DNA from: Dichotomocladium elegans
Lineage: Eukaryota > Mucoromycota > Mucoromycetes > Mucorales > Lichtheimiaceae
Assembly: GCA_025716815.1 (NCBI GenBank)
Contig: JAIXMN010000016.1
Coordinates: forward strand, 744,001-808,000
Reading direction: 5' to 3'
Length of the DNA stretch: 64,000 nucleotides
In this document: piece after piece, positions 26,065 through 38,346 of the stretch
Layout of the letters: each line of letters starts with the position of its first letter
Position numbering within the stretch: the first letter of the stretch is position 1
Notes under the pieces: generated by a model
Databases searched by the model: none
What the model was told of the DNA's origin: nothing
The model's input: the letters and a program-made list of their open reading frames with translations, nothing else
Made by a program: the position numbers and the translations under genes

Positions 26065-28678
26065 TGGTATAGAATCAATAAGCTATAGAAAGGATACCAA
26101 TACGTACGACACTTGCAAAATAAAATAGACTACAAGCTCTTTCATAATACAATCTCGTAGAGTGATGGTGATAATTAGCAACCATTTTGGTCTTATTGGT
26201 GCCGTCCCGGATGACCTCCATCAAGGGTTCAGCTATATATTGGCTAGAAAATTAAGCAATGGTAAGCATAACCAACATACGTAATTGGACAAAGACGGGT
26301 CCTGGATCCGTCAGTTTCGTGAGCAAAAATGCTCCATCAGATGGAGAAGACCAGAATTATTTTTTATTTCAAGTCACTGCTTCTTACTAATTTATGTATG
26401 GCGGAACCCTGCTCTACACTGGGAAGCTATCTTACGTATGGGGCATAGAGGGAACTTCACAGAATGTGTTGTAATGGCTGCGGATGCTATCGACACACTA
26501 GAAGCCATGGTAAAAGACTTCATCGTAAGACAAAATATTTGGAAAGACACCAGGATTCGTATACTCAGCGCGTATATAGCAGAACTGCGGGGAAGATTGA
26601 CTATATAGACTTCGGACCGATGGGAAATGGTGTTTGGATGGTAGAAGCTTCATCCATAAAGGTGCCACCACATACATAATGCCCTGGCCAAAGGATTACA
26701 TAATATTCCCGCAACTTAATATATGGTAGAGGACTAGGAACGATCTGACCAGTGAAGAAAGGACCAGGGTTAATGCTTTCATTGCATAGAGACCAAGTGT
26801 AAGAGTACATACCATGCACCGTTGTACTGAGTGCTTAAATAGAGCGTCTTGACATACAGCCTGGAGGAAGCGCGAACGCGACGAGAAGAACAATGACTAT
26901 CATAATGCAACGTGGGGATCCCCAACGCCATCGTGCATCCTTGTTTCTGAAGTACTGTAGCAGTGCATAGCTGGACAATAACTGGTGATACATACGACAG
27001 ATCGTCGTACAGGAAAAGTGAATCTGATATAGAATATTGTCGCCGAAAATACGGTCTTGATCTTGATCGTTATCATTATTATCTTGCGCGTCGGTTAATG
27101 AGTGATTCGCCATGGTAGCGGATGCTACATTCCCTCCAAAAGGCGTTAAGAGAGCAGGCAATAGCAGATAGGTTGAGAAGATCACTCGCTACTTCCTTCA
27201 ATCCCTCCCATAAACAATGTGTATCTTCCTTCTCAGTCGCCAGAGCTGGATCCGATGAAACAACCATGATCCGTTTGTAGTATCAAGCTCGAATAGGAGC
27301 AGCTTTTGGTCCAAGAAGGTCTGAAATGAAAAAAAAAGTCCAGATGGCCAGCAATAAAGTTCTTATAGATACTCTACTGGCAAAGCTTGATACTTGCTTA
27401 GATAGAAGGCTAACTTAGTAAGCCAAAAAAATACCGTCTGTTCTGTGACAAATCCTAGATCTCGAACATTTTACTGCTGTACGATTGCTTCAAGGATCTT
27501 CTCGCTAAAAGCTTATACGTAACACACGCGCACACACACGCACACACACGCACACACACGCACACACACACACACACACGCACGCACACATGCACACATA
27601 TCGGACGAGCATCTGAAAATGAATGCTTTGGCTTCAAAAAGATTATTATAAAAGGGAAAGGCAAACCAGCTATGGATTTCTTTTCATTCTATATATTCAA
27701 TAAGCATCTGAATGTGCTCGGAAAGCATTTACACCGTGCGGAAAGTGACTACAGCATATAATGAGAATAATTCGCTTCCCTGACGCGCGATGCGATCTAG
27801 AGGGAGCTACCAATTGTAAGTACAAGTATCTAGCCCAAGCAGGATCATGGTTGGTACACTGGAACAAAAGGCCTGAAAATAGTTGCTTTGCCCTGGGACA
27901 ATGCAAGCATCCGCAAAGGCGAAAATCCAATTATAGGTGACAAGTGCATTTTCCATTCACCACCACCGCCAGCTCTAAACATCTGGTTTAAGCGCAAATG
28001 CGAAGTGTCAAACGAAGCAGCTCATTTTATGGTTCGAGCTTAAAAACAGGATAAGTAGATAGATGCCTTGAATCAGATAGGATCTTCCTGCTCTCTACTG
28101 GGGCGCAATTTAAATTTTCCCAAAAGCGAAACCTTGGATCCGAACCGCAGCAGCGGTCGGCGTTTGTGACTTACGCAACCCTACCTGATCCCAGGTGCCA
28201 AACATCGAAAATATTGACGGAAACCGCTTTCCAAGGCAAAGCTGGACATCATGATTTCATTCCGGAATAGAAAGAATGCACGCTCTTTATTCAATGGATG
28301 TCATTTCCGAGTCTTCGGAAGCAGAAGAATACCGACCAGTCCTAAAGAACGAAAATTGTCCATTTAAGGCATGCGTCACAGTTACATTGGAGGGGGGTGG
28401 TGTCAGCTGGCATGTAATTTTTGGCTGCCCGATATTTATCCGGAACCGAAATTTTCCCTTTCTTCTGCTCTTTGAAAAAGAAAAAAAAAGGGATTCGAAC
28501 GTCCTTTTGCGTGGACCTACTTAATACAGAACGATCTGTGACACGCTGACGTCCGCCAAGGAATTGCTATATTTCGTCGAGAGGAGCTCTGGTCATTGAC
28601 ACACGTCTATTTAAACCCGTAACTCATCCCTTAAGCCATAACGACTCTCGCTTTTGTCTTCTTTCTATACGATATCCC
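26065..28678. other. Gene-poor interval with weak ORFs
   Basis: No confident gene. On the minus strand 27185-26835 (116 codons) contains an Asp/Asn-rich segment and a hydrophobic stretch (IMIVIVLLVAFAL), and nearby minus-strand frames might be joined by splicing, but no family is recognised. On the plus strand 26285-26680 has faintly transposase-like pieces (IDYIDFGP, GHRGNFT) that cannot be assembled. The interval also holds the CA-rich repeat at 27522-27600 and the ABC-transporter promoter. Confidence 0.35.
27522..27600. repeat. CA-rich repeat with CACACACACG decamer units
   Basis: (CA)n interrupted regularly by G, giving four consecutive copies of the 10-mer CACACACACG at 27531-27570, followed by pure CA and a degenerate tail. 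Confidence 0.9.
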
Positions 28679-31600
28679 ATGAACAAAATGGACGATAAAA
28701 GGCTGGATGACAACCACTCATCACTTACGGCTACTCCACCCGATACCCCAATCGATGCTCCAAACGAAAAAGATCTCGAATTCCTTGAAATTGCCAAGGC
28801 ACAACAAGCTGCAGCTGCGGCAGAATTACGAGAGACAGAGTCTTCTGGCGATCCAAAGGTTAAGAAGAAGAAAAAGAAGGAGGCAGTCTCGATCATCAAG
28901 CTGTTCCGCTTCTCGACACCGCGCGACCGAATCATGATCTTCTTTGCAATTCTTGGCTCGATTTTCTCTGGTGCAATTCTTCCGGTGTCCATTATTATTT
29001 TTGGTGACGTGCTCCGGAATCTTGGCACAGTTTCCGTGCAAGGCACCGGCGGGTTAATGGATCAAGTAAGGCCTTTAATTCTGCTCATGGTCTACCTTGG
29101 CGTGGCGGTCACGGTAGGTTCATACATGGCCAACAGCTTTTGGATCATTACTGGCGAGAATCAAACGCGGCGGATTCGCCTCAGCTATCTACACGCCGTT
29201 CTCCGCCAAGACATGAGCTGGTTTGACAAGGCGGAGGAAGGATCATTGAATACCCGATTGTCTGCCGATACGCAAACCATCCAAGATGGCATTTCCGAGA
29301 AATTTGGCATTTTTATTATGTGCATTGCGCAGTTCATTAGCGGCTACATTGTTGCTTTTGTGAAAGGCTGGAAGATGGCCCTCGTAATCTTAGCTACTGT
29401 TCCCATTACTGTTGGCAGTGGTGTCACTATGGGAATATTAATCAGGAAATACACTGCTAATGCCCAAACATCCTATGCCGACGCTGGTGCTATCGCCGAG
29501 CAGGTTTTTTCCGGCCTTCGTACAGTGTATAGCTTCTCGCTCCAGGAGCGCTTCGCTCGGCTCTTTGAAAACAAGCTCGTTAAGGCACGCAAAGCTGGAA
29601 TTAAGCGAGGCATGGTGGCTGGTCTTGGGCATGCAACCATGATGGGCACTCTCTTTTTAACCTACAGCTTGGCGTTCTGGTTCGGCTCCGGCTTGGTTAA
29701 AAAAGGCGAAACTGATGGTGCAAGCGTCCTTGTTGTCTTCATGGCAATGATGATGGGTTCCTTCGCATTACTTCAGCTCTCGCCCAACATGTCTGCCGTG
29801 TCCAGCGCCTGCGGCGCGGCCTATTCCATCTACGAGACAATCGACCGTGTTCCTGACATCGACCCTGATTCCACCGAGGGCAAAGTACCAGCCCATCTTG
29901 AGGGCCACATCGAGTTTGATGCAGTCCGCTTCAGATACCCGACACGTCCTGATCTGATTATCCTTAAGAAGCTTTCACTTAAAATCAAGCCCGGCATGAC
30001 CGTTGCGTTCGTTGGCCCATCCGGCTCAGGAAAATCGACATCGATTCAGCTATTACAACGCTTCTACGATCCCCTCGAAGGCAAAGTCCTCCTTGACGGT
30101 TGCGATATTAAGGATTACAATATTGGTTGGCTTCGTCAGCAAATCGGTGTGGTGGGGCAAGAACCAGTCTTGTTCAACATGTCCATTCGCCAGAATCTCC
30201 TTATGGGTGTCGTCGATCCTCACAAGGTTTCCCAGGATGATCTAGAGGAAGCTTGCAAAAAGGCCAATTGCCACACTTTTATCAGTCAATTACCCAAAGG
30301 CTATAATACCTTAGTTGGGGAGCATGGCGGTATGCTTTCCGGCGGTCAAAAGCAACGCATTGCTATCGCCCGTGCTATCCTGAAGAATCCGACTATTCTC
30401 CTGCTTGATGAGGTAATGATTCTTTCTTTTCTTTGGTCTGCAAGCGCTGACATCTCATCTGGTGTTCTGTTCTTCACTAGGCGACCTCTGCTCTCGACAC
30501 TCAGTCTGAGCGTCTAGTGCAACGTGCTCTTGATGCCGCCGCCGCCGATCGTACAACCATAGTCATCGCCCACCGCCTGTCGACCATTCGCAATGCTGAC
30601 TTGATCGTAGTAATGGATCATGGCGACTTGGTAGAACAAGGTACTCACGCGGAACTCATCGCTCTCGGAGGCTTATACGCCGATCTCGTACGCAAGCAGG
30701 AGATTTCCACCGAACGTGATGAAACTAACCCGCCAGAAACCCAAGAGACCCACGCATTACTTGAGCTCGAAAGGCAGGAGACTAAGGAAGTGGTAAACAG
30801 TGCCGAAAAAAGCGAATCTTTTGAGATCCACATCGACGATGGCGGGAAGGTCATCAGACGTGTCACGACTGGGGCTTCCATTGACGCGTTTGATCATAAG
30901 ATTCGCATGGAAAAGGCGCTCAAGAAGGCCAATGCGGCTCAAAAGGTACCTATCCTGCAGATTATCAGGGACATGCGTCCCGAATGGCCCTTTATGGCAC
31001 TGGGATGCATGGGTGCTACTGTGGCAGGTGCCATTTTCCCTTGCTATGCACTTGTCTTCTCGCAAGTGATCGTCATCCTTACCGACCAATCCAAAGTCGA
31101 CGAAATTCAAAAAGGCCCTGTCCAGGGCACCAATCTTTATGCCTTCTTATTCCTGGTGATAGGTATCGTCTCCTTCCTCTCGTTTGGTGCGCAAAATGTT
31201 GCATTTGAGGTTGCTGGTGAGCGCTACACTGATCGCTTGCGTATCAAGATTTTCCGGGCATACATGCGCCAAGAAGTTGGCTATTTTGACCGGGAAGAGA
31301 ACAGCATGGGTGCACTTACTTCGAAACTTGCAGTGGATGCCAAGAATGTAAATGAGCTCGTGACCAAAGTCTGGGGTGATTTTATCCAGGTGATTGTCAC
31401 AGCTGTTGTTGGTAAGTTTGAGTGACAACCGGCTGGACTTTCTAGGCATAGAACCTGATTTTTTTTTTCGTTAGGATTGGTCATTGCGTTCTCATACAGT
31501 TGGCTTCTGACACTCATCATTATGACCGTAAGCCCGTTCATTATCTTTGCCAACTATTCTGAAAGCAAAGCTCGCAGTGGTTTTGAGGATAAGACCAAAC

Positions 31601-32854
31601 GCGCTAACGCTCAGAGCGGCGAGGTCGCTGGCGAAGCCATCAAGGAGATCCGTACGATCGCCTCGCTTAACAAGCAGGAGCAGTTCGAGGCCAAGTACAA
31701 ACATGCAACGGAATACTCCCATAGACTTTCGATGCGCAAAGCCATCCATGCTTCCTTCGGCTACGCCTTCTCCCGCGGATTTAGTCTGTTTACGAACGCG
31801 ATTGCCTTTTACGCGGGTGTGCGTCTAATTCAGAATGGTTGGATCACTTTTAACCAAATGTTCACCGCTCTCATGGCGATCGTGATGACAGCCACAAATG
31901 TCGGTCGCTCTAGCACATTCACTGCTACCTATACAAAGGCCAAATTCGCAGCGGTCTCTGCCTTTGATGTACTCGACCGCAAACCCACCATTGACCCGGA
32001 TCTCGAAGGCATCGAGCCTGCCAAGGTGAACGGTGACATCAGTTTCGAAAACATATCATTTGCTTATCCTGCACGTCCGGATCAAAATATCTTCTCGGGT
32101 GACTTTGATTTGTACGGAAAAGCCAATATGTCGATCGCACTCGTCGGTCCGTCAGGCTGCGGCAAATCGACCACCATCGGCATGCTGTTACGGTGGTATG
32201 ACCCCCTCTCAGGCGCCGTACGTCTCGACGACAGAAATGTCAACACATATACTCTCGGTAATTTGCGCAGCCACATTGCTTGGGTCGGGCAAGAACCGGT
32301 CCTTTTCGATATGACCATCCGAGATAATATCAAGTTTGGAATCGAAGAGGAAGACGTGTCTCAGGAACGCATCGAGGAAGCATGCAAGGCGGCCAATATC
32401 CACAACTTCATTGCCAGCCTTCCAGAGGGTTACAATACCCGTGCAGGCGACAAGGGTTCTCAGCTATCAGGTGGCCAAAAACAACGCATTGCCATTGCCC
32501 GCGCCTGGATCAGAAAACCCAAGGTGCTTCTGCTCGATGAGGCGACATCCGCTTTGGATTCGGAGTCTGAAAAGCTTGTTCAAGCAGCTCTGGATAAGGT
32601 GCTCAGCGAGGGTGGCCGGACGACGATCACCATTGCTCATCGGTTGTCCACTATTCAGGTAAGAGACCTGCGCAGACGCTGAATGTGTTGGTGCTCAGAG
32701 GGTCTTCCTCTTTCTTTCTTTATAGAATGCCGATTTGATTTGCGTTGTCAAGGACGGTCGTGTTGCTGAACAAGGAACTCACTGGGAGCTGCTTGCTTTG
32801 GACGGTGTATACAGTGAATTGGTTCACCAACAGTCCCTCAATGTCATCAACTAA
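28679..32854 (+). CDS. ABCB-type full ABC transporter (P-glycoprotein/multidrug-resistance-like)
   Basis: Model: four exons, 28679-30412, 30481-31411, 31475-32658 and 32726-32854 (1325 aa), arranged TMD-NBD-TMD-NBD. The N-terminal cytosolic segment has a Lys run ([10 protein letters not shown], about 60-70). NBD1 has Walker [11 protein letters not shown] (about 445), Q-loop, signature LSGGQKQR (about 552), Walker B ILLLDE directly followed (across intron 1) by ATSALD, and the H-loop AHRLST. NBD2 has [10 protein letters not shown] (about 1111), signature [19 protein letters not shown] and AHRLST. All catalytic motifs are intact in both NBDs, so both sites should hydrolyse ATP. TMD motifs such as [25 protein letters not shown] are typical of Pgp/MDR1 exporters. 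Substrates are likely hydrophobic compounds, inferred from family only. A second Met lies three codons after the first (MNKM). Confidence 0.95.
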
Positions 32855-33164
32855 TCTAAACCATTCTATTGCAATTGTTTCTCCTTTTATTTCTTGCATA
32901 TTCCTTACGGGGACTGCGCTAGTATCGGGTTCCCCTCATATGAAAGTGCTTCATACATTTTTACGCTCATTCTTTCTTATTACCATGTAACTTTATAGAA
33001 TATAGGGATTCCAGTGCGGATCCTCAATCTGATACGTGATAACGTTAGAGTTGCGTACTAGTTCTGTTGGCTACACATTTTTTACAGGTATAGACAAAGG
33101 ATTACCCACATCACATGATTGTATAAAAATAGTGCCCAGTCTACATGGGACATACTCGGCACTT
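32855..33164. other. Intergenic region between ABC transporter and transposon copy C
   Basis: AT-rich 3' flank of the ABC gene; no gene or other structure is seen. Confidence 0.4.
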
Positions 33165-34881
33165 TATTATCAAAAAATAAATTTCGTAAGGGGGGATAAC
33201 ATTGCATAAAAAACATAAGACTTGTCGCATGCATAAACAAGACCGGACGCAGACCCGGTAGTCCACAGAAAATGTCAGCATCCTTCTTATTTTTTAACGT
33301 ATCCCGAAGGTAGCTAGCTCTGCCATTGCGGTAACAACAGCGGAAGGATTGGAGGAAGGATCGAGGACGGACGACGACGGATCGACGACAACATCAAAGG
33401 CAAAGACATCGGGGGGAAGCAGGCGAAGTCAAAAACACCTCGACGAAGCAAATTGTGGGAGACCTGCGCCGACGCAGCCAAACCACCGTCCCACCCAGCA
33501 CCCATATCCCCCCTCCTCTCGAGGCACTTGAGTTAGGCTGATGTAGTTATCTACAGAGGATCCGGAACATTAGAAGATGGCAGAATGGGAAAAGAGTAAC
33601 CTATTGCCTTTACTTTGCTCTTGACCACTGACCAACACTGCTCATCGGATTGAGTTCAGACGAGTATCGTGGAAGCTAAGTACATTGTTATCCTCGGCCT
33701 CATGGATAGGTGCATTATCCATTACCAAACAATGACCCTTCATATGTTCATACTTATCCATCTCGTCCATCGTGGCCTTAAGGAAGCCGAGATAATTTCC
33801 ACTTACAGTTCCTCTGCTCGCAACTTCAGACTAACCTGCCCTCTTTCTTTTCTTAGTTGGTGGCTGCTGGAGTCTCAAGCTACATTGAATGATCCCTGAT
33901 GCTGAGATTGCTCCCAAGATTGTGGTTGTCTTTGCTCTTGTCTTTGCTCTGTCTTTGGTATTCTGACCACTGCAGGAGTCCGACTCTTGGACCATGCCAT
34001 GCTGCATTTCACGTTAATATGGAATCCAGACGCATCAGGAAAAACGCAGCTTTTTCTAAAGTCGATGTCGGTCCTATCCCATCCGCGCACCCAGTCAAGG
34101 CGCTCTTGGATCTTCACACCATTATTCCTGTCTACAGGCCGAAACCGACTCCTTTTCAATGACAAGTTGCATTCGTTTTCCATAAATCGATGGAGCATCG
34201 TTTTAGATACTTTGAATCCCTCAAATCGTTGGAGCACTTGCTCCATCGGCTGCTCTAGGACGATGGGATGGATTCTCATCAATACATTCTAAAATAACGC
34301 TCCTATGCTCTTCCTTGAGAATTCGCCAACAACCCCTGGCTTTAGATTTCTTACAGATGCTGACAGGGTCCTTCTCGTATTGTAATTACCATTGCTGGGA
34401 CGAATGAACATGGATGCCTAGCAGCTGATGCACTCAAGACCTTCTCAAACATCCATTTGAAAAATCAGACCTTGTGTTGGTCCGTGTACACTGTGTAACT
34501 GCGCTTGATCGCCGCTTCTTTCATCCGAATGTCTGTGTCCTTTCGCTTGGAAATGTGTGCGGTGGTAAGACCAGAATTATCTCTGCAAGGCATGTTACGC
34601 AGATATCCAGTGCAAGAACAAGCAGATTGCAAAGAGTACATTTTTTCATCACCAACGTAGTCACTAGGTTCAGGTTAGCCATGCCCATCAACGACATGAT
34701 CTCGACCATCTTGGTAAAAAAAAAAAAATAGATTGCTTATTTCAGAAATGAAAAAGTGTATAAAGAGAAAGACTCAAAAAGACGATTTGTCATCATGCCT
34801 GTTCTGGGCAAAACGCGATTTTATTTTTTGTGATCTTGAGACTTTAGAACTGGCAGCGTGCGACTTTGATTTTGGAAAATA
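33165..34881 (-). mobile_element. Tc1/mariner-IS630 transposon, copy C (about 1.7 kb), with transposase pseudogene
   Basis: Both ends carry imperfect inverted repeats: left TATTATCAAAAAATAAATTTCG, right (reading inwards on minus) TATTTTCCAAAATCAAAGTCG, both starting with TA. The minus strand 34282-33875 encodes a transposase piece with VFPDASGFHI (first Asp) and HRFMENECNLSLKRS; the second motif MDNAPIH is at about 33690-33725, the third (SELNP...EQCWSVVKSKVK) at about 33615-33660 with a one-base frame break. A helix-turn-helix region lies upstream at about 34290-34400. Stops and frameshifts make it non-coding now. This is the best copy for defining element ends. Confidence 0.85.
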
Positions 34882-35204
34882 GGGTATGTCTTCTCATCAA
34901 TGAAATAGTTCACACGCTCGAGGAGAGCCATTCTCAGTAACAACATGGTCCTATCCACCTCCGTATAGAAATTAATTATTATTTCAGAATGGTGAATAGA
35001 TATGGAAGGAAAAAGAATCGTAAGGTTAAAAGGCAAACACTTTGAATCAGGTACCATGAGACTTTTTTTTTGCGGAGATGCATAGATCAACAATGTGCAA
35101 GAAGAGTTTTCATCGTCAACATGCTTTATAAAGAAAAGAGAGAGATAAGGACCACAAAACTCCCGTAGAAAACCAAATAACAACAGCTGTTTACATAATT
35201 CCCT

Positions 35205-37205
35205 CTAGAAGAAGGTACTTGTCCAGTTGTTGGCATTTGCACCAGTTGTAGCAGTGGGTATGAAGCCGGTGTTGGGTTGGGAAGATACCATACTAGTGAA
35301 ACCGGCGGATGTAACGAGAGAAGGATGTTGTTGTTGCTGTTGCTGGGGTATCTGTTGGTGGGCAAGAGGGGCAGCAGTGGTGAAAGGCGACTGTTGTTGC
35401 TGTAGGAACATCAGGAAATCAGGTGCTGTGTTCGCCCTCTGTGGCATCTGGTGGCGTTCTGAGAATGATTGAGACTTGGTAATAGAAGGCGATGCGCTTG
35501 TCATTTGAGAGAACGGGTTGTTATTCGCAACGGGCATGCCTGTAACCTGAGGCTGTACAGCGCCACCGACGCCTGATAGTGGCATACCGGTCATCTGTGG
35601 CTGCATGAATGTATTTTGCGCTGGAGAGGGCATGCCTGTCAACTGAGGCTGTAAGGGTACATTGCTGAAGGCAGGTGAGGCCTGTTGTTGACTTTGGGAA
35701 AAAGTATTAAATACTACTGAAAAGAGGAACAGAGATTAAAAATTGTTGACTGAAAAATCACGTTATCTCTTGTTGCCATCGTACTTGAAGGTGTAGAAGA
35801 TGATACGGTCATGCCTGGAGACGAGGTCTGCCCGAATGGGTTAGTGGTAGGTTGTGAAAAGAAAGACGGTTGCTGTTGCTGTTGCTGTTGCTGTTCGGTA
35901 GGCTGTGATGATATGTGAAAAGGGTTGATATTCGTCGCTGTTGCTGCTGCTGTTGCTGCTGTCGTTGTTGTTGACTCTAGATCCAAAAGAATCCCGGTTT
36001 TTCCGCCTGATAAGGTATGCGTTTGACGTTCAAGTACATTTTGAGCTCGTCCAGCAAGCTTATTGTCGGAAGATGATGAGCTATTACTAAAGGCAGGAAG
36101 AATCTCGGATGCACGTTGCTGCTGCTGCTGCTTTTTTTGACCCTCCAAAATGCTTATGGCAACCTCGTAGTTGCCGCCCGATCGGCGCAGGGCATCCTGA
36201 TTAGCAGCAACGTTGGTGAATCCAAGCACATTCAGTCTCAACAGCTTGTCCTCTAGGGTAATTGGTTGATTATTGTTGGTATTGCTGTTGATAATTGAAC
36301 GTTGAGCATTTGGAAGCCGTGAGAGGATATCAACTGCAGCTGACACGTTTCCTTTTGTATGTCGCAGGACCTGGCGATTTCGCTCAGTGTCTCTGAAGCC
36401 CATCTCAAATAACTTCCCCATTGAGGCCGAGTACTCTTCCTGGTCACGGATTACCACAGGCACTGAAGATGAGCGTTTAGGGTAGTTTTGAGCTGGTGCG
36501 GGAATTTTTGGGGAAGGCACAGGCTATTATAATAGCAGAGATGGTTTTTTTTTACATAATTGTCTTTTATCTCTCGGCTCGAGCACCCAACACTTACTGG
36601 TGGTGCAATAACAGGCTTGGTAACAAACGCCCGCTTCTCCCATTTGTTTCGAATAAAGCGCTCCAGGGCTCTTTACTCTGACATGAGCATCCTTCCTTTT
36701 GCAATATTCAAGTGTCTACTCACCGATCGCCTTCATCGTCTCCGACCGGTATGGTATTCCTGTCTGGATGGGGATTTACAGTAAGATTCACCTTGTCATT
36801 ACCGCCTCCTTTACGCATCATCTGTATATTAAGAGCCCATTACTGTTAAATCGACATCTCTAAATTGTCTTTTTTTTTTTTTCTTCCGTACATCAATCTG
36901 CTCAAGAGACCATTCATCCATGGTTATGGATTTTACGCGGGAGACGTGGGTGCCCATCTTTCGATGAAGGCCTGCGCATCGAATGCACAAAAAGATGCCA
37001 AGCGAATAGGATGCCCATCGGGGATCTGGTGTAGAAAAGGGGGGAAAGCCTACTGAGATGATGCTCGAAGATAACAAAAAGACAATGTCCTCTTCCTACT
37101 TCTTGAATTGCAGTCTGCACAGCGATCGTTTCCAGGAAGCTTAAGGAGTTCGAGTAACATGCGCTCATGGCGGCCCTGGGTGGCTTTTGACTGACGCTCG
37201 GGCAT
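35205..37205 (-). CDS. ArfGAP protein with two UBA domains, NPF motifs and LxxQxTG repeats (Gts1-like)
   Basis: Model on minus: exons 37205-37100, 37025-36892, 36821-36724, 36670-36598, 36523-35785, 35716-35205 (553 aa). The ArfGAP zinc finger is CADC-X16-CIRC near residues 29-52, followed by the Arg-finger region [14 protein letters not shown]. Two UBA-like modules follow (about 166-207, [27 protein letters not shown]; and about 225-265, [26 protein letters not shown]). The rest is Gln/Ser/Thr-rich with three NPF tripeptides, which bind EH-domain proteins, and three repeats at residues 405-452. It is expected to stimulate GTP hydrolysis on Arf and to act at endocytic sites or in vesicle traffic; yeast Gts1 has the same ArfGAP-UBA-Q-rich order. 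The last intron (35784-35717) is the least certain, chosen because it restores frame into the repeats. Confidence 0.82.
35511..35654 (-). repeat. Three in-frame 48-bp (16-residue) repeats inside the ArfGAP gene
   Basis: Three consecutive units start [18 protein letters not shown] and VQPQVTGMP, exactly 16 codons apart (residues 405, 421, 437). Each unit has the [LIVM]-x-x-[QNTS]-x-T-G motif known as the Ark1/Prk1 kinase consensus. Confidence 0.85.
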
Positions 37206-38346
37206 CTTTGTTCGAAGATTATGAAAGAGGAAGAAAGAAATGAAAATAAAAAACGCTTAGCCGGGGGAATTCACGCACACAAGTCAGGCTTGGGAAAATT
37301 ATTACAGCAGAAGTGTTTCCAAAAATAGTTAATAAGCAACGTAACAATAAAGCTTCTACGCGCGCTCCTCGAAGAAAGTTGTGAACTGATGTCAATCAGG
37401 ACAAATAATCATCCAGATGCAGCTTATAAAAATTTACGAGGATGCTCCTGTTTGTTGGATTTTAAAAACAGGAATGGCGGGAATTTCTGCTCCTCGAGTC
37501 AAGGATAAGCGCTCATGCTCAATCGCTGCAACACGGTGCTCAGTAAATTGAAGACGAGCGTCATGAAGCCATACGTACAAATTTATCAGGCATATGTGTG
37601 GATCCAAAAGAAGTCAACAGATGCAACATGTGCTTGTGGAACCCTTCAGTTTTCCAAGGTAAAGCCCGTTCGATATTTTGTGCATATCATTGAAAGCTTT
37701 TGTATGGGAAGATATTCCCACAGCATCTAATACCTATAGCAAAAATGATCCATCTCGATCTACGCACGATTATGTTGGGTAAGCTCCATATGCGTGTTAA
37801 ATTAACATACTAGATAGGAACCTCCGTACGCACATTGCATGTGGAAATAGCAAGTTGCAGTCGAATTGGGTGTATCAACAACTCCTTCGTTTAGCGATAG
37901 AACCACAAATGTCAAATTTCTATAGCTTTTTATGCGACATGCAAGATTAAGGCACCAAAAATATTTGTGGTGATTGTGCTGCACAAGGATATTTTTGGGA
38001 GAATGCGACTGGATTGCCGTTTTAGTTAGGGTCTACGTGAGAGAGGATAAAAAAGAAGGTACGGATTAACTCCTTTTTTCGTTATTACCATCGCCATCTT
38101 CCGTGGCAACGCTCGAGTCCAGATCGCGTATGTGTAACTAAAATGACAGGACACCCCCTTACATTACAGTTGCCACCTGCTATGGTGATAGCTTTGGTTC
38201 CAACCACATCAAATCATCCTATATGACGAACATCATTATGAAGGGGGGTTATGTGCCAGGAAGAAGATAGTTTGGTATCCACACTGAAAGATATTTCACA
38301 ATGTACAATACCTTTTTATACCATCATTACTTCCCCGAGCATACAC
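37206..38346. other. Intergenic region upstream of the ArfGAP gene
   Basis: Promoter side of the minus-strand ArfGAP gene up to transposon copy D. No convincing ORF or RNA gene is seen. Confidence 0.4.

Noticed and set aside
28440..28570. tRNA-like T-loop string (gttcgaatccc on minus) followed by a T-run
   Set aside because: No paired T-stem, acceptor stem or anticodon arm could be folded around it.
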